Shown here in pieces: positions 1 to 4,965 of a DNA stretch of 5,188 nucleotides. A model generated the notes under the pieces. That model searched no databases and was not told the origin of the DNA. It saw only the letters and a list, made by a program, of their open reading frames with translations. Origin of the DNA: Clostridia bacterium (GTDB lineage: Bacteria > Bacillota > Clostridia > Oscillospirales > CAG-382); NCBI GenBank assembly GCA_017646185.1, contig JAGCNA010000017.1, positions 1-5,188 of the forward strand. Reading direction: 5' to 3'. A program made the position numbers and the translations under genes. The number at the start of each line of letters is the position of its first letter. Positions within the stretch are counted from its first letter, which is position 1.

Positions 1-172
1 ATGGATAAAAATACCCTTTAAGGGTGTTTCCCATAGAAGAAACAAAGGTGTAAGGCTGTGCTTGCAATCCGTTAAAATCTTTATGGGAAAAATAAAAGGT
101 GCTTCCGTCATCATCGCATCTGCGGTAAAGGGTGGAACGGAATACTTTTTCTATCTGTTTTTCAAAAATCAT
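1..172 (-). CDS. Probable alpha/beta hydrolase, N-terminal 57 residues (cut by window edge)
   Basis: An open frame starts at ATG (172-170) and stays open to the window edge, giving 57 residues. AAGGAAG at 187-181 lies 8 nt before the ATG, and a near-consensus promoter lies just upstream, so the start is well supported. The fragment begins MIFEKQIEKVFRS and reaches HKDFNGLQAQPYTFVSS followed by GNTLKGYFYP. The pattern 'F.S..G..L.GYFY' is typical of the first beta strands of Firmicutes alpha/beta hydrolases (esterase, lipase or peptidase-like), just before the oxyanion-hole segment. The nucleophile elbow and catalytic Asp and His would lie beyond the window. No signal peptide is visible, so a cytoplasmic enzyme is expected. 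Family assignment rests on this short N-terminal pattern only; the existence of a gene is much surer than its function. It lies downstream of the ZIP transporter gene but has its own promoter. Confidence 0.62.
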   Translation of the reverse strand, partial: MIFEKQIEKVFRSTLYRRCDDDGSTFYFSHKDFNGLQAQPYTFVSSMGNTLKGYFYP

Positions 173-204
173 TATACTTACTTCCTTTTAATGGGATCAA
201 AGCT

Positions 205-233
205 ATTATACATCATATTAAAAGTTTTTTCAA
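205..233 (-). promoter_or_regulatory. Strong sigma-A type promoter for the alpha/beta hydrolase gene
   Basis: On the minus strand TTGAAA (233-228) and a perfect TATAAT (210-205) are separated by exactly 17 nt. Transcription would start near 198, leaving a leader of about 26 nt that holds the AAGGAAG ribosome binding site. The -35 box begins only 3 nt past the stop codon of the ZIP gene, and no terminator hairpin lies between, so read-through from the ZIP gene may add to expression. Confidence 0.8.
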
Positions 234-236
234 GTA

Positions 237-977
237 TTACAGCGCGCAGGATATTACTGTCATAAGAGAGATTCCCACAGCAAAAAACAGGGTGCCTATA
301 TGGGAATTTTCCTTTAACAGCTCCTCTGCCACCACGTAAAACATAGCTCCCGCGGCAAAGGACAAAAAGTAGGGGATAAGAGGTACTACCAATCCCGCCA
401 GCAAAAGGGTGCATACTGCCGCCACAGGCTCTGCCGCGCCGGAAAGGGCGCCCCATAAAAATGCGTTCCACCGCCCTTTTCCCTTTGCCCGCAGAGGAAG
501 GGAAATTATCGCCCCTTCGGGAAAGTTTTGAAACGCTATCCCCAAAGACAGCGCCAAAGCGGATGCGGCGGTTATATCCCCGCTGTCTGCCGCCAGTCCT
601 GCCAGAACCACACCCACCGCCATTCCTTCGGGTATATTGTGTAATGTTACCGCTAAAAACAGCATAGAGGGGCTTTTGGAAACTCCGCAACGTTGGGTTA
701 TGCGGGGAATAACAATATCAAGCAAGAGCAAAAAACCAAAACCAAGGCAAAGTCCCAAAACCGCAGGGAAAAAGCAAAACACCCCAAGGCTTTGGGATTG
801 TTCTATAGAGGGCAGCAAAAGACTGAAAAAGGATGCCGCCACCATAACTCCCGCGGCAAATCCGTTAAACGCTTTTCGCAAGTTTTCTTTAAGAGTGCCT
901 TTTAAAAAGAATACGCAGGCGGCACCCAAAGCCGTGCCCAAAAAGGGAATTAAAATTCCGTTTATTATTTCTGCCAA
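237..977 (-). CDS. ZIP family (GufA-type) divalent metal transporter
   Basis: A 246-residue polytopic membrane protein that should carry divalent metals such as zinc across the cytoplasmic membrane. HNIPEG (residues 113-118) and QNFPEG (150-155) are the paired metal-binding helix motifs of the GufA branch, and GAAEP (E183) supplies the expected third-helix glutamate. Compared from memory with the Bordetella ZIP structure, M45, H113, E117, Q150, E154 and E183 match the first metal site. N151 stands where that protein has Asp in the second site. The length is normal for the branch, and eight membrane segments are expected. The usual His in the 'LD..IPH' segment is Arg here (LDIVIPRI, 86-93), and there is no His-rich loop. 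The start is TTG at 977-975: GGAGG at 992-988 precedes it, an in-frame TGA at 986-984 blocks any longer form, and the nearby ATG at 984 is in another frame. It appears monocistronic, apart from possible read-through into the hydrolase gene. Confidence 0.9.
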   Translation of the reverse strand: MAEIINGILIPFLGTALGAACVFFLKGTLKENLRKAFNGFAAGVMVAASFFSLLLPSIEQSQSLGVFCFFPAVLGLCLGFGFLLLLDIVIPRITQRCGVSKSPSMLFLAVTLHNIPEGMAVGVVLAGLAADSGDITAASALALSLGIAFQNFPEGAIISLPLRAKGKGRWNAFLWGALSGAAEPVAAVCTLLLAGLVVPLIPYFLSFAAGAMFYVVAEELLKENSHIGTLFFAVGISLMTVISCAL

Positions 978-987
978 AAAACATCAA

Positions 988-992
988 CCTCC
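988..992 (-). promoter_or_regulatory. Ribosome binding site GGAGG fixing a TTG start for the ZIP gene
   Basis: GGAGG on the minus strand lies 10 nt before the TTG codon at 977-975. The alternative ATG at 984-982 is only 3 nt away from it and is out of frame with the ZIP protein. This site therefore supports initiation at the rarer TTG codon. Confidence 0.7.
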
Positions 993-1011
993 GTAATATC
1001 AATATATTACG
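992..1011. promoter_or_regulatory. 8-4-8 perfect inverted repeat, candidate operator of the ZIP gene
   Basis: CGTAATAT (992-999) and ATATTACG (1004-1011) form a perfect 8-bp inverted repeat around a 4-nt spacer CAAT. It covers the candidate -10 region and touches the ribosome binding site of the ZIP gene, where a bound repressor would block transcription. A metal-sensing regulator is the natural guess for a metal transporter, but the sequence is not a clear match to any Fur, Zur, MntR or DtxR box I know. An A/T-rich chance palindrome, or a weak RNA hairpin in the leader, is the alternative. Confidence 0.4.
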
Positions 1012-1032
1012 CGGTTCGACGTTAAGACACAA
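1004..1032 (-). promoter_or_regulatory. Weak candidate promoter of the ZIP gene
   Basis: TTGTGT (1032-1027) and TAATAT (1009-1004) are 17 nt apart on the minus strand and would start a transcript near 997, about 20 nt before the TTG start codon. Both boxes are only partial matches to consensus. TATATT (1006-1001) is an alternative -10, but it would leave almost no leader before the ribosome binding site. A promoter must lie in this short stretch because a terminator sits directly upstream; which hexamers are used is uncertain. Confidence 0.3.
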
Positions 1033-1065
1033 AAAACACACCAAGACGCTTCTTGGTGTGTTTTT
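1031..1065 (-). terminator. Rho-independent terminator of the ABC importer operon (possibly bidirectional)
   Basis: A 15-bp perfect stem (1032-1046 with 1051-1065) closes a 4-nt loop. The core is CACACCAAG against CTTGGTGTG, flanked by A and T runs, so the minus-strand transcript ends in a run of six U. It starts 15 nt after the ATPase stop codon and separates the importer operon from the ZIP gene. The A/T flanks make it symmetrical, so it could also stop plus-strand transcripts. Confidence 0.9.
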
Positions 1066-1079
1066 CTTGAAGTAAATTA

Positions 1080-1874
1080 TTATGATAAAAGTAATTTATC
1101 GTTTGCGATCTCGCTTCCGCTTGTCTTGGAGAAAAGTCCCATAAGCTGTTCAACAGTAAGGTTTTTCTTTTCTTCACCGCAAACGTCTACAACCACTCTG
1201 CCCTCGTGCATCATAATAAGACGGTTGCCGTATGCAATGGCGTCCTTCATATTATGGGTTATCATAAGGGTGGTAAGGTTGTTTTTTGTTACAATTTTCT
1301 CTGTAGTTTCAAGCACCTTTGCCGCAGTCTTGGGGTCAAGAGCTGCCGTATGCTCGTCAAGAAGCAAAAGCTTGGGCTGTTTCATTGTGGCCATAAGCAA
1401 AGTAAGCGCTTGTCTTTGTCCGCCGGAAAGCAGACCGACTTTGGCAGTCATACGGTCCTCCAGACCAAGACCCAAAATTTTAAGCTGTTCGCGGTATTCT
1501 TCTCTTTCCTTTTTGGTAATACCGGGGCCCAGCAGGCGGATTTTTCCGCGTCTGGAAGCCAGCGCCAGATTTTCTTCTATCTGCATCGTAGCGGCAGTTC
1601 CCATCATAGGGTCCTGAAAAACTCTGCCTATATATTTCGCCCTTTTGTGCTCGGGCAGAAAAGTAACGTCGACTCCGTCGATCAGAATATTGCCCGCGTC
1701 GGTTATATACGCACCGGAAACGCAGTTAAGCAACGTACTTTTTCCTGCTCCGTTACCGCCGATAACCGTAACGAAATCACCCTTTTTAAGCTCAAGAGAA
1801 AGGTCGTTAATGGCAACCTTTTCGTTAACCGTTCCGGCATTGAATACCTTGCATATATTTTGTACTTTAAGCAT
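1080..1874 (-). CDS. ABC importer ATP-binding protein (COG1101/TrpZ-like)
   Basis: A 264-residue ATPase subunit that should act as a cytoplasmic homodimer powering the importer encoded with it. All nucleotide-binding motifs are present: Walker A GGNGAGKST (39-47), Q-loop Q87 in VFQDP, signature LSGGQRQ (149-155), Walker B LLLLD ending at D173 with catalytic E174, D-loop around ALDP (178-181) and switch H207 in MITHN. DEHTAALDPKTA, with His after the catalytic Glu, is from memory characteristic of the COG1101 group (sometimes annotated as PhnK-like) that partners COG2984 and COG4120 proteins. The start is ATG 1874-1872, giving MLKVQNICKVF. AAAGGAT at 1888-1882 precedes it, and the ATG overlaps the permease stop by 8 nt, which implies translational coupling. 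A longer frame reaching 1961 would add 29 residues encoded inside the permease gene and is unlikely. It is the last gene of the operon. Confidence 0.92.
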   Translation of the reverse strand: MLKVQNICKVFNAGTVNEKVAINDLSLELKKGDFVTVIGGNGAGKSTLLNCVSGAYITDAGNILIDGVDVTFLPEHKRAKYIGRVFQDPMMGTAATMQIEENLALASRRGKIRLLGPGITKKEREEYREQLKILGLGLEDRMTAKVGLLSGGQRQALTLLMATMKQPKLLLLDEHTAALDPKTAAKVLETTEKIVTKNNLTTLMITHNMKDAIAYGNRLIMMHEGRVVVDVCGEEKKNLTVEQLMGLFSKTSGSEIANDKLLLS

Positions 1875-2820
1875 TGGTCTTATCCTTTCCGGCTTTAGCG
1901 GGCTTTGAACGCTTGCCTCTGAAGCTGTGGCGCAGATAAGGCACTGCAAGGAATATTGCAACGATGACTGCGGAAATAAGCTTCATATAGTTGGAGTTGA
2001 TATCCAACAGACTTATTACTGCCTGAATAACTATATAGTATATTATTGCGCCCAGACTTACCGAAAGCAGCTTGAGTGCAAAGTTGCGGAATATTTTGCT
2101 GAACAAAACTTCACCGATAATAACTGCGGCAAGTCCTATAACTATTGCGCCTCTGCCCATGTTGATATCCGCAAAGCTTTGATACTGCGCCAGCAATGCG
2201 CCGGACAAAGCAACAAGACCGTTGGAGATCATAAGTCCCAAAACCTTGTTGAAATTGGTGTTGATACCCTGTGCGCGGGACATATTTTCGTTTGCTCCGG
2301 TAGCGCGGAGTGAAGCGCCTAATTCGGTACCGAAGAACCAGTAAAGCAAAGCAATAATTCCCACGGTAAACAGACCTACCGTGAACAAGGGGTGCATATA
2401 GAAGGGCTTGAGCCCCTTTGCAACGTCTTGCAGGTAACGGAGAGAAACCAACAAATTAAAGCTGCCTGCATTAATGGGCTGGTTTGCTTTCATAGCCATT
2501 ATGGCAAGGTTGACCGACCACAATGCAAGCTGTGTAAGGATGCCGGCAAGAATAGCGGGGATTCCCAGCTTTGTGTGAAGTATTCCCGTAACCCAACCGG
2601 TAAGCATACCTACAATAAAGGCTACCAGCATGGATACCCACACGTTGTGGCCTGCAACTATCATCATAGCGCAAACCGCACCGCCGGTGCAGAAGGAGCC
2701 GTCAACCGTAAGGTCCGCCACGTCAAGAAGTCTGTACGTAATATATACGCCAATCGCCATTATGCCCCATATAAGCCCCTGCGCCACTGCGCTGGGAAGG
2801 GCATTGATAAAACTGCTCAT
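1867..2820 (-). CDS. ABC importer permease, BPD_transp_2 family (COG4120/TrpY-like)
   Basis: A 317-residue inner-membrane permease, presumed to form a homodimeric channel with the downstream ATPase and to receive ligand from the upstream binding lipoprotein. It is strongly hydrophobic, with about eight or nine membrane segments. The first runs near residues 13-32, and the last near 279-296 is followed by a basic cytoplasmic tail (RGKRSKPAKAGKDK). The cytoplasmic coupling loop is clear: GASLRATGANENMSRAQGIN (168-187) carries the 'G..LRATG.N...A...GI' pattern shared with branched-chain amino acid and sugar permeases of this superfamily. 'YRLLDVADLTVDGSF' (29-43) also fits this branch. The frame extends to 2895, but the start at ATG 2820-2818 (MSSFINALPSAV) is chosen because AGAGGA lies 7 nt upstream and the extra 25 residues do not look like a membrane protein N-terminus and are encoded across an intergenic hairpin. 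Confidence 0.9.
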   Translation of the reverse strand: MSSFINALPSAVAQGLIWGIMAIGVYITYRLLDVADLTVDGSFCTGGAVCAMMIVAGHNVWVSMLVAFIVGMLTGWVTGILHTKLGIPAILAGILTQLALWSVNLAIMAMKANQPINAGSFNLLVSLRYLQDVAKGLKPFYMHPLFTVGLFTVGIIALLYWFFGTELGASLRATGANENMSRAQGINTNFNKVLGLMISNGLVALSGALLAQYQSFADINMGRGAIVIGLAAVIIGEVLFSKIFRNFALKLLSVSLGAIIYYIVIQAVISLLDINSNYMKLISAVIVAIFLAVPYLRHSFRGKRSKPAKAGKDKTNA

Positions 2821-2827
2821 ATGTAAA

Positions 2828-2833
2828 TCCTCT
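2828..2833 (-). promoter_or_regulatory. Ribosome binding site AGAGGA deciding the permease start
   Basis: AGAGGA on the minus strand is 7 nt before the ATG at 2820-2818. It supports the 317-residue permease over the longer in-frame reading from 2895, which would begin at the intergenic stem-loop. Confidence 0.75.
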
Positions 2834-2864
2834 ATAAACCGATTTTTTGTCTTTAGGATAATGC

Positions 2865-2891
2865 AGGCGAGGTGGTTTTCCCATCTCGCCT
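2865..2891 (-). other. Intercistronic stem-loop between binding-protein and permease genes
   Basis: GGCGAG and CTCGCC (outer stem 2866-2871 with 2885-2890, extended by an A-T pair at 2865/2891) enclose one mismatch, three further pairs (2873-2875 with 2881-2883) and a 5-nt loop. It starts about 15 nt after the stop codon of the binding protein. On the minus strand no U-run follows, so it is not a proper terminator. Hairpins at this place in importer operons often protect the upstream message from 3' decay, so that the binding protein is made in excess over permease and ATPase; that role is inferred here from position and shape. Confidence 0.6.
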
Positions 2892-2906
2892 TCAAAATAT
2901 TATGTT

Positions 2907-3881
2907 TTAGTCAGCTTTTTCTATTGCAACGTATCCTTCGGGAGGAGTGATACCCAGTTCGTCGCAAATTTCTTTGTTGTACTTTTTGGAAAGCTTCGCC
3001 TGTTCAACGTACTGTACTTCCATAGTGGAAATGTCTGCTTCGCCTTTAAGTATCTGAGCTGCCATTTTGCCGGTGGTTACACCGAGATCGTAGTAGTTGA
3101 TAGAAAGGGTTGCAACGCCGCAGCCGGAACAGATTCCTTCTTCGCCTGCAATAACGGGCACCTTCATGGGACGGCAGATACCGTCTACAATACCAACAGC
3201 GTTTGCAACGGTGTTATCGGTGGGAAGGTAAATAACGTCGGATTCGTCAGCCGCTTTCTGTACAACGGACTGCATTTCATTGGAATCTGCAAAAGCGTAC
3301 TGCTTGCAGGTAAAGCCAAGCTTTACAAGTTCTTTCTGAACCTCGTCTACCTGATACTGAGAGTTAGCTTCTGCAGAGCAGTAAACAAGGCCAACAGTTT
3401 TCGCTTCGGGGAACCATTCTTTAACCATAGCCGCCTGCTGGTCAAGAGGAGCAAGGTCGGAAGTGCCGGAAACGTTTCCGCCAACAATTCCGCTAAAATC
3501 CTTTATGCCCAGTGCAACGCCGTATTCGGTAACAGAGGTGCCGAGAATGGGAATATCTGTAGTAGCAGCAACCGCAGACTGAAGTGCGGGAGTAGCGTTT
3601 GCCATAATAAGGTCTACGCCTTCGGAAACGAAAGAACTTACGATAGGAGCGCAGGTAGCGGTATCGCCTGCTGCGATCTCAACTTTAACAACAACGTTTT
3701 CTTCTCCAAGCTCTGCCTTAACAGCATCAATAAAGCCTTGTGTAGCGGCGTCCAACGCAGGGTGAGGAGCAAGCTGAACAACACCGATAACAAACTTGCC
3801 GTCATCTTCGCCGGGAGTATCACACGCAGTGAATGCTGTAACCATAAGCAAGGTTAATAATAATGCAATAATCTTTTTCAT
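2907..3881 (-). CDS. ABC importer substrate-binding lipoprotein (PF04392/COG2984, TrpX-like)
   Basis: A 324-residue extracytoplasmic receptor anchored by lipid at C20. The signal peptide is MKKIIALLLTLLMVTAFTAC, with lipobox FTAC (17-20). Family landmarks run in order: 'IGVVQLAPHPALD' (32-44), 'NATPALQSAV' (95-104), 'IPILGTSVTEYGVA' (110-123), 'NVSGTSD' (136-142), 'YLPTDNTVANAV' (218-229) and 'SINYYDLGVTTGKMAAQIL' (260-278). Together these define two periplasmic-binding-like lobes closing on a small ligand. The best-known relatives are streptococcal TrpX proteins that bind tryptophan, but other members have unknown ligands, so the substrate is left open. The segment EGICSGCG (248-255) holds a C251..C254 pair. 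The start ATG (3881-3879) follows GAAAGG by 9 nt and a strong promoter by about 34 nt. It is the first gene of the operon; the short leader leaves no room for a T-box or other large riboswitch. Confidence 0.92.
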   Translation of the reverse strand: MKKIIALLLTLLMVTAFTACDTPGEDDGKFVIGVVQLAPHPALDAATQGFIDAVKAELGEENVVVKVEIAAGDTATCAPIVSSFVSEGVDLIMANATPALQSAVAATTDIPILGTSVTEYGVALGIKDFSGIVGGNVSGTSDLAPLDQQAAMVKEWFPEAKTVGLVYCSAEANSQYQVDEVQKELVKLGFTCKQYAFADSNEMQSVVQKAADESDVIYLPTDNTVANAVGIVDGICRPMKVPVIAGEEGICSGCGVATLSINYYDLGVTTGKMAAQILKGEADISTMEVQYVEQAKLSKKYNKEICDELGITPPEGYVAIEKAD

Positions 3882-3921
3882 TTTCTTTTGCCTTTCTGAA
3901 CCATAAATAAAAGATGCTATT

Positions 3922-3950
3922 AATATACCACTTTACAGCTCGTATGTCAA
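3922..3950 (-). promoter_or_regulatory. Strong sigma-A type promoter of the ABC importer operon
   Basis: A perfect TTGACA (3950-3945) and TATATT (3927-3922) are separated by exactly 17 nt on the minus strand. Transcription would begin near 3915, giving a leader of roughly 34 nt before the binding-protein ATG, with ribosome binding site AGAAAGG at 3897-3891. Confidence 0.85.
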
Positions 3951-3952
3951 TG

Positions 3953-3968
3953 AAAATTTATAAATTTT
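3953..3968. promoter_or_regulatory. Perfect 16-bp A/T palindrome next to the importer promoter
   Basis: AAAATTTATAAATTTT is its own reverse complement and ends 2 nt upstream of the -35 box of the importer operon. It could be an operator for an activator or repressor, or simply an A/T-rich UP element contacted by the RNA polymerase alpha subunit. Chance is possible because the whole stretch 3951-4000 is very A/T-rich. Confidence 0.35.
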
Positions 3969-3976
3969 TTTGCACA

Positions 3977-4006
3977 ATTATACACTTTTTGCTTTTATTT
4001 ATGCAA
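3977..4006 (-). promoter_or_regulatory. Possible second, weaker upstream promoter of the importer operon
   Basis: A perfect TATAAT (3982-3977) is preceded at 18 nt by TTGCAT (4006-4001), which matches only the TTG half of a -35 box. A transcript from here would start near 3970 and cross the palindrome at 3953-3968. In such A/T-rich DNA the -10 match alone is weak evidence. Confidence 0.25.
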
Positions 4007-4009
4007 GGA

Positions 4010-4363
4010 TCAGCACCAGAGCATATTAATGTATGCCCAGTGGGCAATCCACGCGGTACACAAAGCGTTGGCAAGTATATACACACATTTCTGCCACGTT
4101 TTTCCTTTTGGTATTATCTTAAATGCAAAGGGCAGGGAAAGGAGGAAGGAACATATCCAAACACAGGTCCAGAACAGAGCAGAAAAATCGTTTGCATTAA
4201 AATCCCGCCTCACGGGATTTCCGTATTCATCCAAAACGGGGCATCCGCATCCGAGTATATCTACCAAAAGCTTTGAATTTAAGATTCCGTAAGGGAGTAT
4301 TAGAGCAACCACTAACAGCAAAGGGATAAACAGACATATTATTTTAAATATTTTCTTTGCCAT
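4010..4363 (-). CDS. Small three-helix membrane protein with Cys-rich loop, function unknown
   Basis: A 117-residue protein that I do not recognise as a characterised family. Hydrophobic segments lie near residues 5-27, 61-83 and 91-114, so three membrane helices are likely. The loop between the first two (about 28-60) reads LGCGCP at 37-42, then NPVRRDFNANDF at 49-60. The paired Cys and the 'FNAND' stretch look like conserved signature residues, and I have an uncertain memory of similar loops in other Firmicutes membrane proteins. There are eight Cys in all, high for this size. The start ATG (4363-4361) follows GAGG (4373-4370) by 6 nt; the stop is TGA. It begins 26 nt after the Ig-like lipoprotein gene with no terminator between, so the two are probably cotranscribed. 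No clear terminator hairpin follows it. Confidence 0.72.
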   Translation of the reverse strand: MAKKIFKIICLFIPLLLVVALILPYGILNSKLLVDILGCGCPVLDEYGNPVRRDFNANDFSALFWTCVWICSFLLSLPFAFKIIPKGKTWQKCVYILANALCTAWIAHWAYINMLWC

Positions 4364-4389
4364 TTTTAGCCTCGCTTTCTGTTAATTCC

Positions 4390-4965
4390 TTATTCTATTG
4401 TAAATTCATTGGAATATGCGGTGAGAAACACACCGTCAACGCTTATCTCGTTTGCCACGCGGTATTTTTTGTATCCTTCTTTTACTCTGGCGGATATCAG
4501 AAATTTATCGCTTCCGCCGCCGACACCTATACAGCCTTCTTCGGTCCATTCGGCGTGGTCGGCGTTGGCTTTTACCCATTCACCCTTTTCTTCGTCCCAG
4601 GCTTCAATATCGAATCCGTGACCGTAAGTTACATAAGCCGTTTCGCTTACGGTTATAATTCTGAATTTAACGGTATCGTTCCAACCGTAAGTATTTTTAT
4701 CCGTTTCAAGATAGGTTTTTAACGCATCCTCTTTCATTTCGTCGGTTACTGTTTCCGGCGGTTCGGGGAAGGAATAATCGTGGCTTTCGTTTTCGTCTGC
4801 GGTGCTTACAACAACGTCGTAAGGGTTATCCGTACCGTCCTTGCTTTCGGTCTGTCCCGCACCTGCGGCAGGGTTATTATTGTTGCTTTGTGCGCTCATA
4901 CTGTTGCAGGCGGAAAAGGCAAGCACAGCCGCCAGCAAAAGCATAATAAAAATGCGTGTTTTCAT
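4390..4965 (-). CDS. Secreted lipoprotein with probable bacterial Ig-like (Big_14-type) domain
   Basis: A 191-residue lipoprotein. The signal peptide MKTRIFIMLLLAAVLAFSAC has lipobox FSAC (17-20), with lipidation expected at C20. A polar Ser/Asn/Gly/Asp-rich linker (about 21-70) projects the rest from the membrane. Residues 85-190 look like one beta-sandwich: 'YGWNDTVKFRIITVSE' (93-108), 'TYGHGFDIEAWDEEKGEWV' (113-131), 'KEGYKKYRV' (162-170) and a C-terminal strand 'SNEFTIE'. This matches the layout 'v.f.i.N.s...y.yG..F.lek..dGkWv ... G.YRv' that I associate with Big_14-type domains of Firmicutes lipoproteins. No catalytic motif is visible; binding or envelope roles are only guesses. The ATG (4965-4963) directly abuts the stop codon of the radical SAM gene, and AAGGAGA (4980-4974) lies inside that gene's 3' end, so translation is probably coupled. 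Confidence 0.82.
   Translation of the reverse strand: MKTRIFIMLLLAAVLAFSACNSMSAQSNNNNPAAGAGQTESKDGTDNPYDVVVSTADENESHDYSFPEPPETVTDEMKEDALKTYLETDKNTYGWNDTVKFRIITVSETAYVTYGHGFDIEAWDEEKGEWVKANADHAEWTEEGCIGVGGGSDKFLISARVKEGYKKYRVANEISVDGVFLTAYSNEFTIE

Noticed and set aside
13..25. Short palindrome ACCCTTTAAGGGT near the left edge, terminator-like at first sight
   Set aside because: It lies within the open hydrolase frame and has a stem of only 6 bp with no proper loop and no consistent U-tract on the transcribed strand.
62..265. 67-codon plus-strand frame
   Set aside because: It has no ribosome binding site, crosses the minus-strand promoter and the ends of two minus-strand genes, and shows no family pattern.
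178..690. Long antisense-frame reading inside the ZIP gene region (170 codons)
   Set aside because: It is an overlapping alternative frame rich in Arg and Gly with no family pattern, and the ZIP frame across the same DNA has clear motifs and a ribosome binding site.
1206..1898. 230-codon plus-strand frame opposite the ATPase
   Set aside because: It is the complement of a fully conserved ABC ATPase gene, has no recognisable domain, and the Walker and signature motifs explain the base pattern.
1875..1961. 29-residue N-terminal extension of the ATPase
   Set aside because: It lies inside the permease coding region, and the ATG at 1874 has its own ribosome binding site and gives the normal N-terminus for this family.
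2821..2895. 25-residue N-terminal extension of the permease
   Set aside because: It would be translated from the intergenic hairpin region and lacks a ribosome binding site, while the ATG at 2820 has AGAGGA at good spacing.
3882..4009. Possible riboswitch or T-box upstream of the importer
   Set aside because: The stretch is only 128 nt and contains a consensus promoter leaving a leader of about 34 nt; no T-box sequence or stem-rich structure is visible.
4621..4691. Repeated ACCGTAAG, with an inverted copy CTTACGGT, at 4621, 4646 and 4684
   Set aside because: Two of the copies encode Thr-Tyr-Gly in the Ig-like lipoprotein, and all lie inside the coding frame, so codon reuse and chance explain them better than a regulatory repeat.
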